Positions 17,434 to 25,397 of a stretch of DNA of 64,000 bases are shown here, in pieces (position 1 is the first letter of the stretch; the number at the start of each line of letters is the position of its first letter). The stretch covers positions 124,001-188,000 of the forward strand of contig ONEX01000002.1 of NCBI GenBank assembly GCA_900316955.1. The letters run 5' to 3'. The stretch comes from an uncultured Bacteroidales bacterium. Lineage in GTDB: Bacteria > Bacteroidota > Bacteroidia > Bacteroidales > UBA932. The position numbers and the translations under genes are program-made. The notes beneath the pieces were generated by a model. It saw nothing but the letters and a program-made list of their open reading frames with translations, had not been told where the DNA came from and ran no database searches.

Positions 17434-18846
17434 ATGTATAACCCCAAGTCCGCCCACGCCGAGGAGTTCATCGACCACCAGGAAGTGCTCGATACCCTCG
17501 AGGAAGCCGCCCGAGAAAGTGGCAATCACCAGCGTGTGCTTGAAATCCTGGAGAAGGCCGCCCTCTGCAAGGGCCTGACCCACCGGGAAGCCGCCATCCT
17601 GATGGACTGCAACGAACCCGGACTGGAAGAGAAGATCTATTCCCTCGCCGCGTCGATCAAGCACCGTTTCTACGGCAACCGGATCGTCCTTTTCGCCCCC
17701 CTGTATCTGTCCAATTACTGCATCAACGGATGCACATACTGCCCTTACCACGCCAAGAACCGCACGATTCCCCGCCGGAAGCTTTCCCAGCAGGAGATCG
17801 AGGAGGAAGTCCGCGCGCTGATCCGCATCGGACACAAGCGCCTCGCGGTCGAGGCCGGCGAGGACCCGCGCCACAATCCGCTGGAATACATCATCGACAG
17901 CATCAAGACCATCTACAGCGTCCGCGAAGGCGGGAACAGCATCCGCCGCGTCAATGTCAACATTGCCGCGACGGACGTGGACTCCTACCGCAAGCTGCAC
18001 GAAGCCGGCATCGGCACGTACATCCTGTTCCAGGAAACGTACAACAAGGAAAACTACCAGCGCCTGCACCCCACCGGCCCCAAGAGCAACTACGAGTGGC
18101 ACACCGAGGCGATGGACCGCGCGCAGGAAGGCGGCTGCGACGACGTGGGCATCGGCGTCCTGTTCGGGCTCAGCAGCTACCGCTACGAGCTCGTGGGCCT
18201 GCTGATGCACGCCGAGCACCTCGAGGCCCGCTGGGGCGTCGGCCCGCACACCATCAGCGTCCCGCGCATCTGCCCGGCCGACGACATTTCCGTGAGTGAC
18301 TTCGACGCCCTCCCGGATGCGATCTTCCACAAGCTGGTCGCCGTCCTCCGCATCGCGGTCCCCTACACCGGCATGATCGTCTCCACCCGCGAATCCCAGC
18401 GCATGCGGGAGCAGCTCCTGAACTGCGGCATCTCGCAGATCAGCGGCGGCTCGCGCACCAGCGTCGGCGGTTACACGACCGAGGAGCGGCATGACGAGAC
18501 CGCGCAGTTCGACGTCTCCGACACCCGTCCGCTGGACGAGGTGGTCCGCTGGCTCCTGGAGCAGGACCACATCCCGTCCTTCTGCACCGCCTGCTACCGC
18601 GAAGGCCGCACCGGCGACCGCTTCATGTCCCTGTGCAAGAGCGGCAAGATCACCTACTGCTGCACGCCGAACGCCCTGATGACCCTGAAGGAATACCTGA
18701 TGGACTACGCCTCCCCCGCCACCCGCGAAGAAGGCGAACGGATGATCGCGAAGAGCCTGACGGACATCCCCGAAGGCCGCATCCGCGAGATCGCCATCGA
18801 ACGGCTGAAGCGCATCGAGAACGGCGAACGCGACTTCCGCTTCTAA
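17434..18846 (+). CDS. hydG: [FeFe]-hydrogenase maturase HydG (tyrosine lyase, radical SAM)
   Basis: The ATG at 17434 gives MYNPKSAHAEEF and 470 residues; the TTG two codons earlier is less likely. HydG cleaves tyrosine to supply CO and CN ligands of the H-cluster. The radical-SAM CX3CX2C motif is C96-INGC-TYC103. The C-terminal cluster motif is CTACYREGRTGDR with CCTPNALMTL downstream. Family segments include LAVEAGEDPRHNPLEYI and YILFQETYNKENYQRLHP. It is followed after 1 nt by hydF; the structural hydrogenase genes lie on the opposite strand at 25.8-30.3 kb. Confidence 0.97.
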   Translation: MYNPKSAHAEEFIDHQEVLDTLEEAARESGNHQRVLEILEKAALCKGLTHREAAILMDCNEPGLEEKIYSLAASIKHRFYGNRIVLFAPLYLSNYCINGCTYCPYHAKNRTIPRRKLSQQEIEEEVRALIRIGHKRLAVEAGEDPRHNPLEYIIDSIKTIYSVREGGNSIRRVNVNIAATDVDSYRKLHEAGIGTYILFQETYNKENYQRLHPTGPKSNYEWHTEAMDRAQEGGCDDVGIGVLFGLSSYRYELVGLLMHAEHLEARWGVGPHTISVPRICPADDISVSDFDALPDAIFHKLVAVLRIAVPYTGMIVSTRESQRMREQLLNCGISQISGGSRTSVGGYTTEERHDETAQFDVSDTRPLDEVVRWLLEQDHIPSFCTACYREGRTGDRFMSLCKSGKITYCCTPNALMTLKEYLMDYASPATREEGERMIAKSLTDIPEGRIREIAIERLKRIENGERDFRF

Positions 18847-18847
18847 C

Positions 18848-20065
18848 ATGGACCGGCTGCAAATCGCTTTCTTCGGGGCGACGAACAGCGGCAAATCCAC
18901 GCTGGTGAACGCCCTGGCGGGACAGGAAGTCTCGCTGGTGAGCGAATTGCCCGGCACGACCACGGACCCGGTCCGGAAAGCCATCGAGCTTCCGGGACTG
19001 GGTCCCTGCGTTCTGGTCGATACCGCCGGCTACGGCGACCCCGGCGCCCTGGGCGCCGAGCGCGAACGCCGCAGCCGCGCCACCATCGACGCCACCGACA
19101 TCGCCGTATTGTTGCGCTCCGGCCACCCCGAAGACGACCGCTGGCTCCAGCTCCTCCGCACGGCCCAAATCCCCGTCGTCGAAGTCCCCGGCCGCTCCCT
19201 CATCCCGGACCACTCCCTCATCCCGGACTTGATCCGGGATCTCCACGAACCCCTCACGGCCCCGAACTCCCTCATCCCGGACTTGATCCGGGATCTCCAG
19301 GCCGCGCGCCCCGACGACAAACCCCGCCTCCTCACCGGCGGCCTCGTCGGCAAGGACGACGTCGTCGTCCTCGTGATGCCGCAGGACAGCGAGGCCCCGA
19401 AAGGCCGCCTCATCCTCCCGCAGGTCCAGGTCCTCCGCGAGCTCCTCGACCTCGGCTGCATCCCCGTCTGCTGCCAGCCGGAAGGCCTCCAGCGCGCCCT
19501 GGACGGCCTCAGTGCCCCGCCGGCCCTGACGATCACCGACTCCCAGGCCTTCGCCAAGGTCAATGCCATCCTCCCGGCGGATGCTCCCCTCACGAGCTTC
19601 TCCATCCTCCTCGCCGGCGCCAAAGGCGACATACGCACCTTCGTGGAAAGCGCCAAGGCCATCGACACCCTGAAGCCCGGCGACCGCGTCCTCATCGCCG
19701 AAGCCTGCACGCACGTCCCTGATACTGAAGATATTGGCCGCGTAAAGATTCCGAATCTCCTCCGCAAGAAGGTCGAGATGGCCGGTCAGGCCGGCCATGA
19801 CGCAGTCGTCACTCCCGGCTTGACTCCAGCCGTCACTCCCGGCTTGACCGGGAGTCTGCTCGTCGACATCGCCGCCGGCAACGACTTCCCCGACGACCTC
19901 ACCCCCTACCGCCTCATCATCCAGTGCGGCGGCTGCGTCGCCAGCGAGCGCCTCCTCCGCTCCCGCATCAAAAAGGCACTCCTCGCCGGAGTGCCCATCA
20001 CCAATTACGGCATCGCCCTCGCCGCCCTCACCGGCATCCTGAACCGGGTGGTCATCCCCGGTTAG
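18848..20065 (+). CDS. hydF: [FeFe]-hydrogenase maturation GTPase/scaffold HydF, G4 region replaced by repeats
   Basis: This 405-residue protein should assemble and deliver the diiron subcluster to apo-HydA. P-loop GATNSGKST is at residues 10-18, with switch GTTTDPVRK and G3 DTAGYGD. The cluster domain has EACTHVPDTEDIGRVKIP and IIQCGGCV near the C-terminus; Gln replaces the usual His before CGGC. Where HydF proteins have the G4 NKxD motif and following loop, this protein reads VVEVPGRSLIPDHSLIPDLI and then a second SLIPDLIRDL. These are repeat-encoded peptides, so NKxD and the G5 loop appear missing. A second insertion (AGQAGHDAVVTPGLTPAVTP) precedes AAGNDFPDD. Reading frame is intact. Confidence 0.93.
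   Translation: MDRLQIAFFGATNSGKSTLVNALAGQEVSLVSELPGTTTDPVRKAIELPGLGPCVLVDTAGYGDPGALGAERERRSRATIDATDIAVLLRSGHPEDDRWLQLLRTAQIPVVEVPGRSLIPDHSLIPDLIRDLHEPLTAPNSLIPDLIRDLQAARPDDKPRLLTGGLVGKDDVVVLVMPQDSEAPKGRLILPQVQVLRELLDLGCIPVCCQPEGLQRALDGLSAPPALTITDSQAFAKVNAILPADAPLTSFSILLAGAKGDIRTFVESAKAIDTLKPGDRVLIAEACTHVPDTEDIGRVKIPNLLRKKVEMAGQAGHDAVVTPGLTPAVTPGLTGSLLVDIAAGNDFPDDLTPYRLIIQCGGCVASERLLRSRIKKALLAGVPITNYGIALAALTGILNRVVIPG
19195..19298. repeat. Palindrome cluster at the GTPase G4 position of hydF
   Basis: A half element (CCTCATCCCGGAC, 19196-19209) precedes a full element at 19216-19244 and an almost identical one at 19269-19298, each reading CTCA-TCCCGGA-CTTGA-TCCGGGA-TCTCC. The copies are direct repeats about 53 nt apart and encode SLIPDLIRDL twice. 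Confidence 0.8.
19775..19857. repeat. Palindrome cluster near the 3' end of hydF
   Basis: GAGA-TGGCCGG-TCAGG-CCGGCCA-TGACG (19775-19803) is an inverted copy. A half element CGTCACTCCCGGCTTGAC (19807-19824) and a full element CGTCA-CTCCCGG-CTTGA-CCGGGAG-TCT (19831-19857) follow. The three stems differ in arm sequence but remain self-complementary. Confidence 0.8.
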
Positions 20066-20087
20066 ACGCAAGTGCCGGCACAAGGCC

Positions 20088-20795
20088 CTATTTCACCGCA
20101 TCAAGGAAATACGCTTCCAGTTCCTGGTCCATGCTGCCGGGAACATGGGACTTGTCCATCATGAGGTTGCCCTTCTCCAGGAGCAGGATACGTCCGCAGA
20201 TGTCGCTGATGGAGTTCAGGTTGTGGCTGGAAACAAGGACGGTCGTGCCCAGGTCCCGGTTCATCTCCTGGATCAGCCGGGCGACCACGATCTGGGAGCT
20301 CGGGTCCAGGTAGTTGAACGGCTCGTCCAGGATGAGGATCCGGGGACGGATGAGCATCGCGCCGATGATGCCGATCTTCTGGCGGTTGCCGTTGGAGAAG
20401 TTGTGGAGAAGCTTCCCGGTTCCCAGGATCTCTCCGCTCATCAGCGTCTCGAAATGCTGCAGCCTCAGCTGGATTTCGGCCTGGGGAATCCCATACACCT
20501 CGCCGATGAAGCCGAAGTACTCCTCCGGCGTATAGAAATCGATCAGGAACGTGGAATCCAGGAAGGAGCCCGTGAAGCTCTTCCAGGCATCGTCCTGATC
20601 CACGCGCTTTCCGTCGATGGTGACGAATCCGCTGTTGGCCTGGATCAAATCCAGCATCAGGCGCATCATCGTCGTCTTGCCGGCGCCGTTGTTACCGACC
20701 AGGCCCACCAGTTCCCCTTCTTCGAGGGTCAGTTCCGGGATATTCAGCGCGGAGACGCCGTTGTATTGTTTGCTGAGGTTGGACAGGGTAATCAT
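20088..20795 (-). CDS. ABC transporter ATP-binding protein
   Basis: The ATG at 20795 overlaps the stop of the permease gene (ATGA) and gives 235 residues, MITLSNLSKQYNGVSAL. Motifs: Walker A GNNGAGKTT (about 34-42), signature-like NFSNGNRQK (a deviating LSGGQ), Walker B ILILDEPFNYLD and H-loop VSSHN. It is an exporter-type ATPase paired with the 20792-22006 membrane protein. Substrate is unknown. It converges with hydF. Confidence 0.92.
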   Translation of the reverse strand: MITLSNLSKQYNGVSALNIPELTLEEGELVGLVGNNGAGKTTMMRLMLDLIQANSGFVTIDGKRVDQDDAWKSFTGSFLDSTFLIDFYTPEEYFGFIGEVYGIPQAEIQLRLQHFETLMSGEILGTGKLLHNFSNGNRQKIGIIGAMLIRPRILILDEPFNYLDPSSQIVVARLIQEMNRDLGTTVLVSSHNLNSISDICGRILLLEKGNLMMDKSHVPGSMDQELEAYFLDAVK

Positions 20796-22006
20796 TTCGA
20801 CAGGTATTTTTCCATGTAATGGTATCGGTTCTTCAGGAATTGGCGCTCCACCCACCGGAAGTAAGGACGGTAGAGGACGCAGCCGGCCAGGCCGATGACC
20901 GCCAGGATAAGCAAGGCGGCCCACTCGGGCAGGATGTGCGGGAGGACGATGGGAATGATCATCACCACGAAAAGCGCCAGGAACGCGCTGCCCTTGAAGG
21001 TGCTCGACGAGCCTTGATAGTTGAAGAAGGTCTTTCCGAACAGGTCGAACGGCATGCATTTGTAGGCGTCTATCATGATGAGCAGGATGCCGACGCCCGC
21101 ATTGAACAGGGCATACGCCAGCGGTGCGTAGAGGGGAATCTTGAACCAGTAGCAGAACGGGATGGCGACGAGGGCCGTCACCCCGCCGAGAAACGCCGAG
21201 AAGAGGAACTTGTCCTCCAACAGCCGATGGACGGGAATCGGTTTGGTCCAGATGCCGCAGAAGAAATTGGCCTCGATGCTCAGCCCCCACTGGGAAAGGC
21301 CGATAGCCGCATACAGGATCGTGAAGGTGAGGAAGACAGAATCGAACCGGCCGATCTCGGCGAAACCTTGCGAAATGAACTGGAAGAAGAAGACGCCCGT
21401 CAGGACGAACACGCTGGTTTTCAGCCGCTTGGACCGCAGGAAACTCCTGGACTGGATGCCGAAGACATGATGCCCGCTCCCCTGTCGGAAGGACCGCCCC
21501 GCCTTCGCGGAAACCTGCTTCTCCAGCGGATAATTGCCCTTGTGCTTGAACAGCATCACCAGGAAGCCGCCGAACACGGAGAACAGATAAAGGACCAGCA
21601 GCGTGACAAGTCCCCATCTGAACGGCATGAACAGAAGGCAGGCCGGAGCCAGGATGAGCGGCATCGACAGGTTGGACGCCTTCCAGAACTGGGAAACCGA
21701 CAGGAATCGGTCCCAGCTGCTCTGCGAGATGGGCCGGGTCCGGATGAACGCGTCCATCACGGTCTGGTCATGCTCGAAGATAAGCTTGAGAAGGAAGTCG
21801 GGGACAATGAAGCCCAGGCAAATACCCGCAACCAGCAGTGGCGGGAAATCGGTAATCCCCTCCTTCCGCAGCATGAAGAACAGCAGCAGCTCCAGCAGCC
21901 AGAAATAGACGACGATGATGATCTTCCCCACCAGCCCCTTGTTCTTCTGGCGGAAGAACTGGCGGAAGCGCAGGCGCGTAAGAATACGGATTGTATTGAT
22001 TGCCAT
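20792..22006 (-). CDS. ABC transporter permease, DUF5687-like membrane protein
   Basis: This 404-residue integral membrane protein has many hydrophobic segments, for example LVGKIIIVVYFWLLELLLFF (about 25-45), LLVAGICLGFIVPDFLL, GLVTLLVLYLFSVFGGFLVM and LAVIGLAGCVLYRPYF near the C-terminus. Its N-terminus (NTIRILTRLRFRQFFRQKNKG) resembles the Bacteroidota DUF5687 exporter permeases; this assignment is from memory of the family. It forms a two-gene ABC unit with the overlapping ATPase. It begins 6 nt downstream of the hydrogenase-associated gene series, so cotranscription is possible, but no functional link is evident. Confidence 0.8.
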   Translation of the reverse strand: MAINTIRILTRLRFRQFFRQKNKGLVGKIIIVVYFWLLELLLFFMLRKEGITDFPPLLVAGICLGFIVPDFLLKLIFEHDQTVMDAFIRTRPISQSSWDRFLSVSQFWKASNLSMPLILAPACLLFMPFRWGLVTLLVLYLFSVFGGFLVMLFKHKGNYPLEKQVSAKAGRSFRQGSGHHVFGIQSRSFLRSKRLKTSVFVLTGVFFFQFISQGFAEIGRFDSVFLTFTILYAAIGLSQWGLSIEANFFCGIWTKPIPVHRLLEDKFLFSAFLGGVTALVAIPFCYWFKIPLYAPLAYALFNAGVGILLIMIDAYKCMPFDLFGKTFFNYQGSSSTFKGSAFLALFVVMIIPIVLPHILPEWAALLILAVIGLAGCVLYRPYFRWVERQFLKNRYHYMEKYLSK

Positions 22007-22012
22007 TATGTT

Positions 22013-22546
22013 CTAGGAACCGATATTCTCGTGGATGAGCTCGGTGAGGCTCTGGATGATTTCGTAGTTGTTGAGATTCATACCCTCGAAGACTTCCTTG
22101 ACCTCGGCGGTGGAGAGCTCGAAGGTGTCGTCGTCCGTGATGTAGCGGATGATGAAGTTGATGTCCTGGTACTGGCAGATGAAGTTCGCGAAGCAGCCTG
22201 AGAGGTCGCCCTTGGGCTGGAGGTCGATGTGCGAGCGCTGGTAGGAGGCATAGATTTCCGTGCCGACGCCCACCTTGGACTTCAGGTAGAACTGCCCGTT
22301 GCACATCTCGGAATGGAACTTCAGGAGCGCGATGCCCATCCCGATCTTGCGCTCCTTGCGGCAGGAGTAGAACCGGTCGTTGATGGCCTGGATCATGTCC
22401 TCCGGCATGCCGCAGCCATTGTCGATGATCTTGATGGAGAGGAGGTCGCGCGCCGCGCTGTCCTCCATCTCGATGGTGATTTCGGTGGCACCCGCCCGGA
22501 TGGAGTTGTGGGTGATGTCGATGATGTGCAGGTCGAGACTTTTCAC
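22013..22546 (-). CDS. HATPase_c-domain ATP-binding protein of the hydrogenase regulatory set
   Basis: This 177-residue stand-alone histidine-kinase-type ATPase domain has N-box DITHNSIRAGA (about 10-20), G1 IIDNGCGMPED and G2 GMGIALLKFHSEM. It lacks a dimerisation/phospho-acceptor domain and any membrane segment. The C-terminal 60 residues (KGDLSGCFANFICQYQDINF) are outside the ATPase fold. It ends 6 nt before the ABC permease and starts 1 nt after the PHP gene. Similar HATPase-PHP-DRTGG-Fe/S protein runs accompany [FeFe] hydrogenases in fermentative Firmicutes and Thermotogae, where they are thought to be regulatory. Confidence 0.85.
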   Translation of the reverse strand: MKSLDLHIIDITHNSIRAGATEITIEMEDSAARDLLSIKIIDNGCGMPEDMIQAINDRFYSCRKERKIGMGIALLKFHSEMCNGQFYLKSKVGVGTEIYASYQRSHIDLQPKGDLSGCFANFICQYQDINFIIRYITDDDTFELSTAEVKEVFEGMNLNNYEIIQSLTELIHENIGS

Positions 22547-22547
22547 G

Positions 22548-23282
22548 TTACAGGATCACTTGTTCGCCCTGTCGGAGGGCATCCTTGAAGTTATCAAAAC
22601 TGAAAGAGGGCATCTCCAGGACACTGTAGATCTTGCCGATGTCCTCGACAAAATGGGCGTCGCTGCTCTGGATGAAGTTGAAATCGCTGAACCAGGGGCA
22701 GTCGTCCAGGAACTTGTAATTGTTCCGCTTGCAGTAATAGCTCAGTTCCATCGCATGGAACTTAAGGCCCGACGGGACGAATCCCAGCTGCGAGCTGAGA
22801 CTGAAGGTCGTGCGGTCGATATGGGCGGGAATGAAGATGCCTCCGAGCTCATAGACCTTCTTCTGCAGTTCCAGCATCGGCAGGTCGAGGGCGTTGATCA
22901 GCAGGTGCGGGACCTGGTCCAGGACGTTCTCGTCCTCATCCACCACCAGCTGGTAGCCGAACTTGTCCACGTCGTTCTCGAAAAAGATGACGCGCGAATC
23001 CAGGAAAGCCTGGAACTCGGCGAGCTTTTCCACCGTGGGCATGAAGCCCAGGCAATGGACCTCCTCCTTGGTGGTCACCTCCGCGCCCATCAGCACGTGG
23101 AGCCCCGCCTTCTCCCCGATGCGGCGCGTCACGTCCGCGTTCAAGGTGGAGTTGTGGTCGGTCAGGCCGATGATGTCCAGCCCCTTCGCCTTCGCCTGGG
23201 CGACGATGGCGGAGGGGCTCATCTCGATGTCCCCGCACGGGGAAAGCACCGAGTGGATGTGCATGTCGGCCCGGTACTGCAT
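22548..23282 (-). CDS. PHP-domain metal-dependent phosphoesterase
   Basis: This 244-residue protein has the PHP metal ligands: HxH in DMHIHSVLSPCGDIE (about 7-20), DHNS near 43, EVHCLGF, PAHIDR and SSDAHFVEDIG. These predict a cytoplasmic phosphoesterase, possibly acting on a nucleotide or a phosphoprotein. It sits 5 nt after the DRTGG gene and 1 nt before the HATPase gene, inside the hydrogenase regulatory set. The combination of a HATPase protein and a phosphatase-fold protein suggests a signalling function; substrate unknown. Confidence 0.88.
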   Translation of the reverse strand: MQYRADMHIHSVLSPCGDIEMSPSAIVAQAKAKGLDIIGLTDHNSTLNADVTRRIGEKAGLHVLMGAEVTTKEEVHCLGFMPTVEKLAEFQAFLDSRVIFFENDVDKFGYQLVVDEDENVLDQVPHLLINALDLPMLELQKKVYELGGIFIPAHIDRTTFSLSSQLGFVPSGLKFHAMELSYYCKRNNYKFLDDCPWFSDFNFIQSSDAHFVEDIGKIYSVLEMPSFSFDNFKDALRQGEQVIL

Positions 23283-23287
23283 GGGCG

Positions 23288-23617
23288 CTATCCGATGAGG
23301 GCGTAGAGCTTGCCGCAGACCTGGTAGGTGGCGTCCTTGCTGACGAGGATGCAGATGTCCTCGTCCTTGGCGTGCTCGAGCATGTCGTCGTCCGGCTGGC
23401 CGCCGCGCACGAGGATCACGGCCGGGATGTCCTTCAGGGAGGCGATGGCCGTCACGTTCTTATGGGTCTGCATCGTCACCCATACCTGGCCGGAACGGGC
23501 GTTGCCCATCACGTCGCTCAGGAGGTCGGAGGCGTAGGCCCCGGAGACTTCCACGTCCAGATTGGCCTCGTTCAGGCACTGCAGGTCCAGTTTTTCGATG
23601 ATTTCCTTGACTGTCAT
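23288..23617 (-). CDS. DRTGG-domain protein (first of two)
   Basis: This 109-residue protein, MTVKEIIEKLDLQCLNEANL, resembles the DRTGG fold of pyruvate-kinase-regulating and CBS-associated proteins (SGAYASDLLSDVMGNARSGQ, then WVTMQTHKNVTAIASLKDIP). The namesake motif is degenerate. It is paralogous to the gene at 25398-25742, sharing the ASDLLSDV/ASDLMSDV segment. It is followed 1 nt later by the HydS-like gene. The ligand is unknown; DRTGG domains are suspected nucleotide- or phosphate-binding modules. Confidence 0.85.
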   Translation of the reverse strand: MTVKEIIEKLDLQCLNEANLDVEVSGAYASDLLSDVMGNARSGQVWVTMQTHKNVTAIASLKDIPAVILVRGGQPDDDMLEHAKDEDICILVSKDATYQVCGKLYALIG

Positions 23618-23618
23618 A

Positions 23619-24977
23619 TCACTTGTCTTCTTTGTTTTCCTTGTTGATTTCCTTGGTTTTGACGCGGTCTCCCCAGATGCTCCGGATGGCGTCCTCGGAG
23701 GCCTGCGAGTGGCGGTTGATGAAGATGCACGTGTCGATGCCGGCTTCCCCGCGGACGATGTCCTCGGCGAGGGCGGAGCAGGAAGGCGCCCCGCAGGCCG
23801 AGCAGTTCACGCCCGGCAGGGCCTTCTCGATCTTCTTCATCCGCTCGGCCATCTTGAAGGCCTCGGCGAAGTTGTCGTTGAGCTTGAAGATGGACCGCGG
23901 CTTGATCTCGGGGATGGTCATCACGTCGATCATCTCCGGGGTCAGGGACGTGTCGTCCACGGTCGGCGTCCGGAGTTTGCTGCGCTCCAGGCGCTCGAAC
24001 AGCCGCGCCCGGTACTCCAGCCGCTTGCGGGCCACGAACCGGTTGTTGATGGACAGCACGCCGCCCACGCAGCCCTGGTCGCACATCCGCATCTCCACCA
24101 GGCCCGGGGCGTCCACGGCGTCGTCTTCCAGCTTCTCCAGGAAGTCCAGGACGTTCTTGAGGCCGTCCACGGCGTAATGCGCGCCCTTGAAATGGGGCGC
24201 TTCCCCGCCGGAAAGGGACCACAGCACGTCCTTCGACGTGAGGGCGTGGTTGATGGGCTGGGCGCTCTTGTCCGAATCGTGCAGCATCAGCAGGACCTTG
24301 TTGTACAGGAAGTCCATGTTGATGACGCCCGACACATAGGTCTCCTTGCCGCTCACCGGATACTTGACCGCCGCGATCTTGGCCGCGCAGGGCGTCACGT
24401 AGAAGACGCCGATGGACTGCCGGCTGATGCCTTCGTCCATGAGGCGCTTCGTGATGACGCGGGACGCGAGCTCCAGCGGGGCCCGCACGTGGATGACATT
24501 GTCCACCAGCGACGGGAAGCGCACCTGGATGAGACGCGTGACCGCCGGGCAGTACGGGGAGATGAAGGTCGTGATCTCGGGGTGGTCGTCCATATACATG
24601 TTGTAGAGCTGGACCATGCGGCTCATTTCGTGCTCCACTTCATAGATATGGGTGAACCCCAGCTTCATGATGCAGGAATAGATCGCCTTCGTGTTGTACT
24701 TCTCCTCGAACTGGCCGATGAAGGTGGTGGGCACCAGGCACACCCGGTACCGGTAGTTGAACAGCCGTCCGAAGTCGTCCTGCTTGATGTAGATGGCCTT
24801 GTGCGGGCACACCTGCATGCACTCCCCGCAGTCCACGCACTTGTTGTCATTGACGACCGCCTTCCCGTTCCGGATGCGGATGGCCCCGGTCGGGCAGGAG
24901 CGCATACAGGTGGTGCACCCCTTGCACAGGTAGTCGTTGACCCTGAGCGAATGTCTGAAATAGGGTTCTCCGGCCAT
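23619..24977 (-). CDS. HydS-like [FeFe]-hydrogenase homologue, probable sensor
   Basis: This 452-residue iron-sulfur protein has two 4Fe-4S ferredoxin motifs (C18-C28 and C47-C57). It has an H-cluster-type domain: L1 SPYCPA (140-145), L2 TPCAAK (195-200) and L3 MRMCDQGCVGG (C299, C303). The C-terminal 4Fe-4S motif is C392xxCGxPxC400 with C417. All four cluster cysteines of the H-cluster are kept. The proton-relay Cys just before the L1 Cys, present in HydA as TSCC, is Tyr here. That and the regulatory neighbours point to a non-catalytic, H2- or redox-sensing hydrogenase rather than a main catalyst. No N-terminal 2Fe-2S domain is present. Confidence 0.85.
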   Translation of the reverse strand: MAGEPYFRHSLRVNDYLCKGCTTCMRSCPTGAIRIRNGKAVVNDNKCVDCGECMQVCPHKAIYIKQDDFGRLFNYRYRVCLVPTTFIGQFEEKYNTKAIYSCIMKLGFTHIYEVEHEMSRMVQLYNMYMDDHPEITTFISPYCPAVTRLIQVRFPSLVDNVIHVRAPLELASRVITKRLMDEGISRQSIGVFYVTPCAAKIAAVKYPVSGKETYVSGVINMDFLYNKVLLMLHDSDKSAQPINHALTSKDVLWSLSGGEAPHFKGAHYAVDGLKNVLDFLEKLEDDAVDAPGLVEMRMCDQGCVGGVLSINNRFVARKRLEYRARLFERLERSKLRTPTVDDTSLTPEMIDVMTIPEIKPRSIFKLNDNFAEAFKMAERMKKIEKALPGVNCSACGAPSCSALAEDIVRGEAGIDTCIFINRHSQASEDAIRSIWGDRVKTKEINKENKEDK

Positions 24978-24981
24978 GGTG

Positions 24982-25395
24982 TCAGACTAGATAAACGGTC
25001 ATGGTGACGGTGGTTCCCACGCCCACCTCGGTGTCGATCTTCAGGTCGTCCGTGTTCTTCTTGATGTTCGGAAGGCCCATGCCGGCGCCATAGCCCATCT
25101 CGCGGACCTTGGCGGAAGCCGTGGACCAGCCCTCCTGCATCGCGAGGTCCAGGTTGGGAATGCCCGGGCCCTGGTCGGCGACGACCATCACGATCTTCTC
25201 CCCGTCGATGTCCACGTCGATCGTCCCGCCGTAGGCGTGCGCCACGGCGTTGATCTCCGCCTCGAAGAGGGCGACCACGGTCCGCTTGATGTTGGCAGGT
25301 TCCACGCCCAGCTGCTTGAGGGTGCGCTTGACGCTCGAGGAGGCCTGGCCGGCATCGGTGAAGTTGCCGCGTTCGATGTTGAAAGTGTAATGCAT
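24982..25395 (-). CDS. RsbW-type HATPase (anti-sigma-factor-like kinase)
   Basis: This 137-residue ATPase domain has N-box FEAEINAVAHAYGG, G1 VADQGPGIPN and G2 GYGAGMGLPNI, typical of serine-kinase anti-sigma regulators. It is shorter than, and distinct from, the HATPase at 22013. It is 4 nt upstream of the HydS-like gene and 2 nt after the second DRTGG gene, in one transcription unit. No cognate sigma factor or STAS antagonist is in the window, so the protein partner is unknown. ATP-dependent phosphorylation or switching of a neighbour is an inference. Confidence 0.87.
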   Translation of the reverse strand: MHYTFNIERGNFTDAGQASSSVKRTLKQLGVEPANIKRTVVALFEAEINAVAHAYGGTIDVDIDGEKIVMVVADQGPGIPNLDLAMQEGWSTASAKVREMGYGAGMGLPNIKKNTDDLKIDTEVGVGTTVTMTVYLV

Positions 25396-25397
25396 GG

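Noticed and set aside
19198-19298. Possible frameshift or pseudogene in hydF
   Set aside because: The frame stays open through all repeat copies and rejoins conserved HydF sequence on both sides; treated as in-frame insertion.
20088-21617. A 509-codon frame extending the ABC ATPase upstream
   Set aside because: The extension is an off-frame reading of the permease gene; the ATPase starts at 20795 by ATGA overlap.
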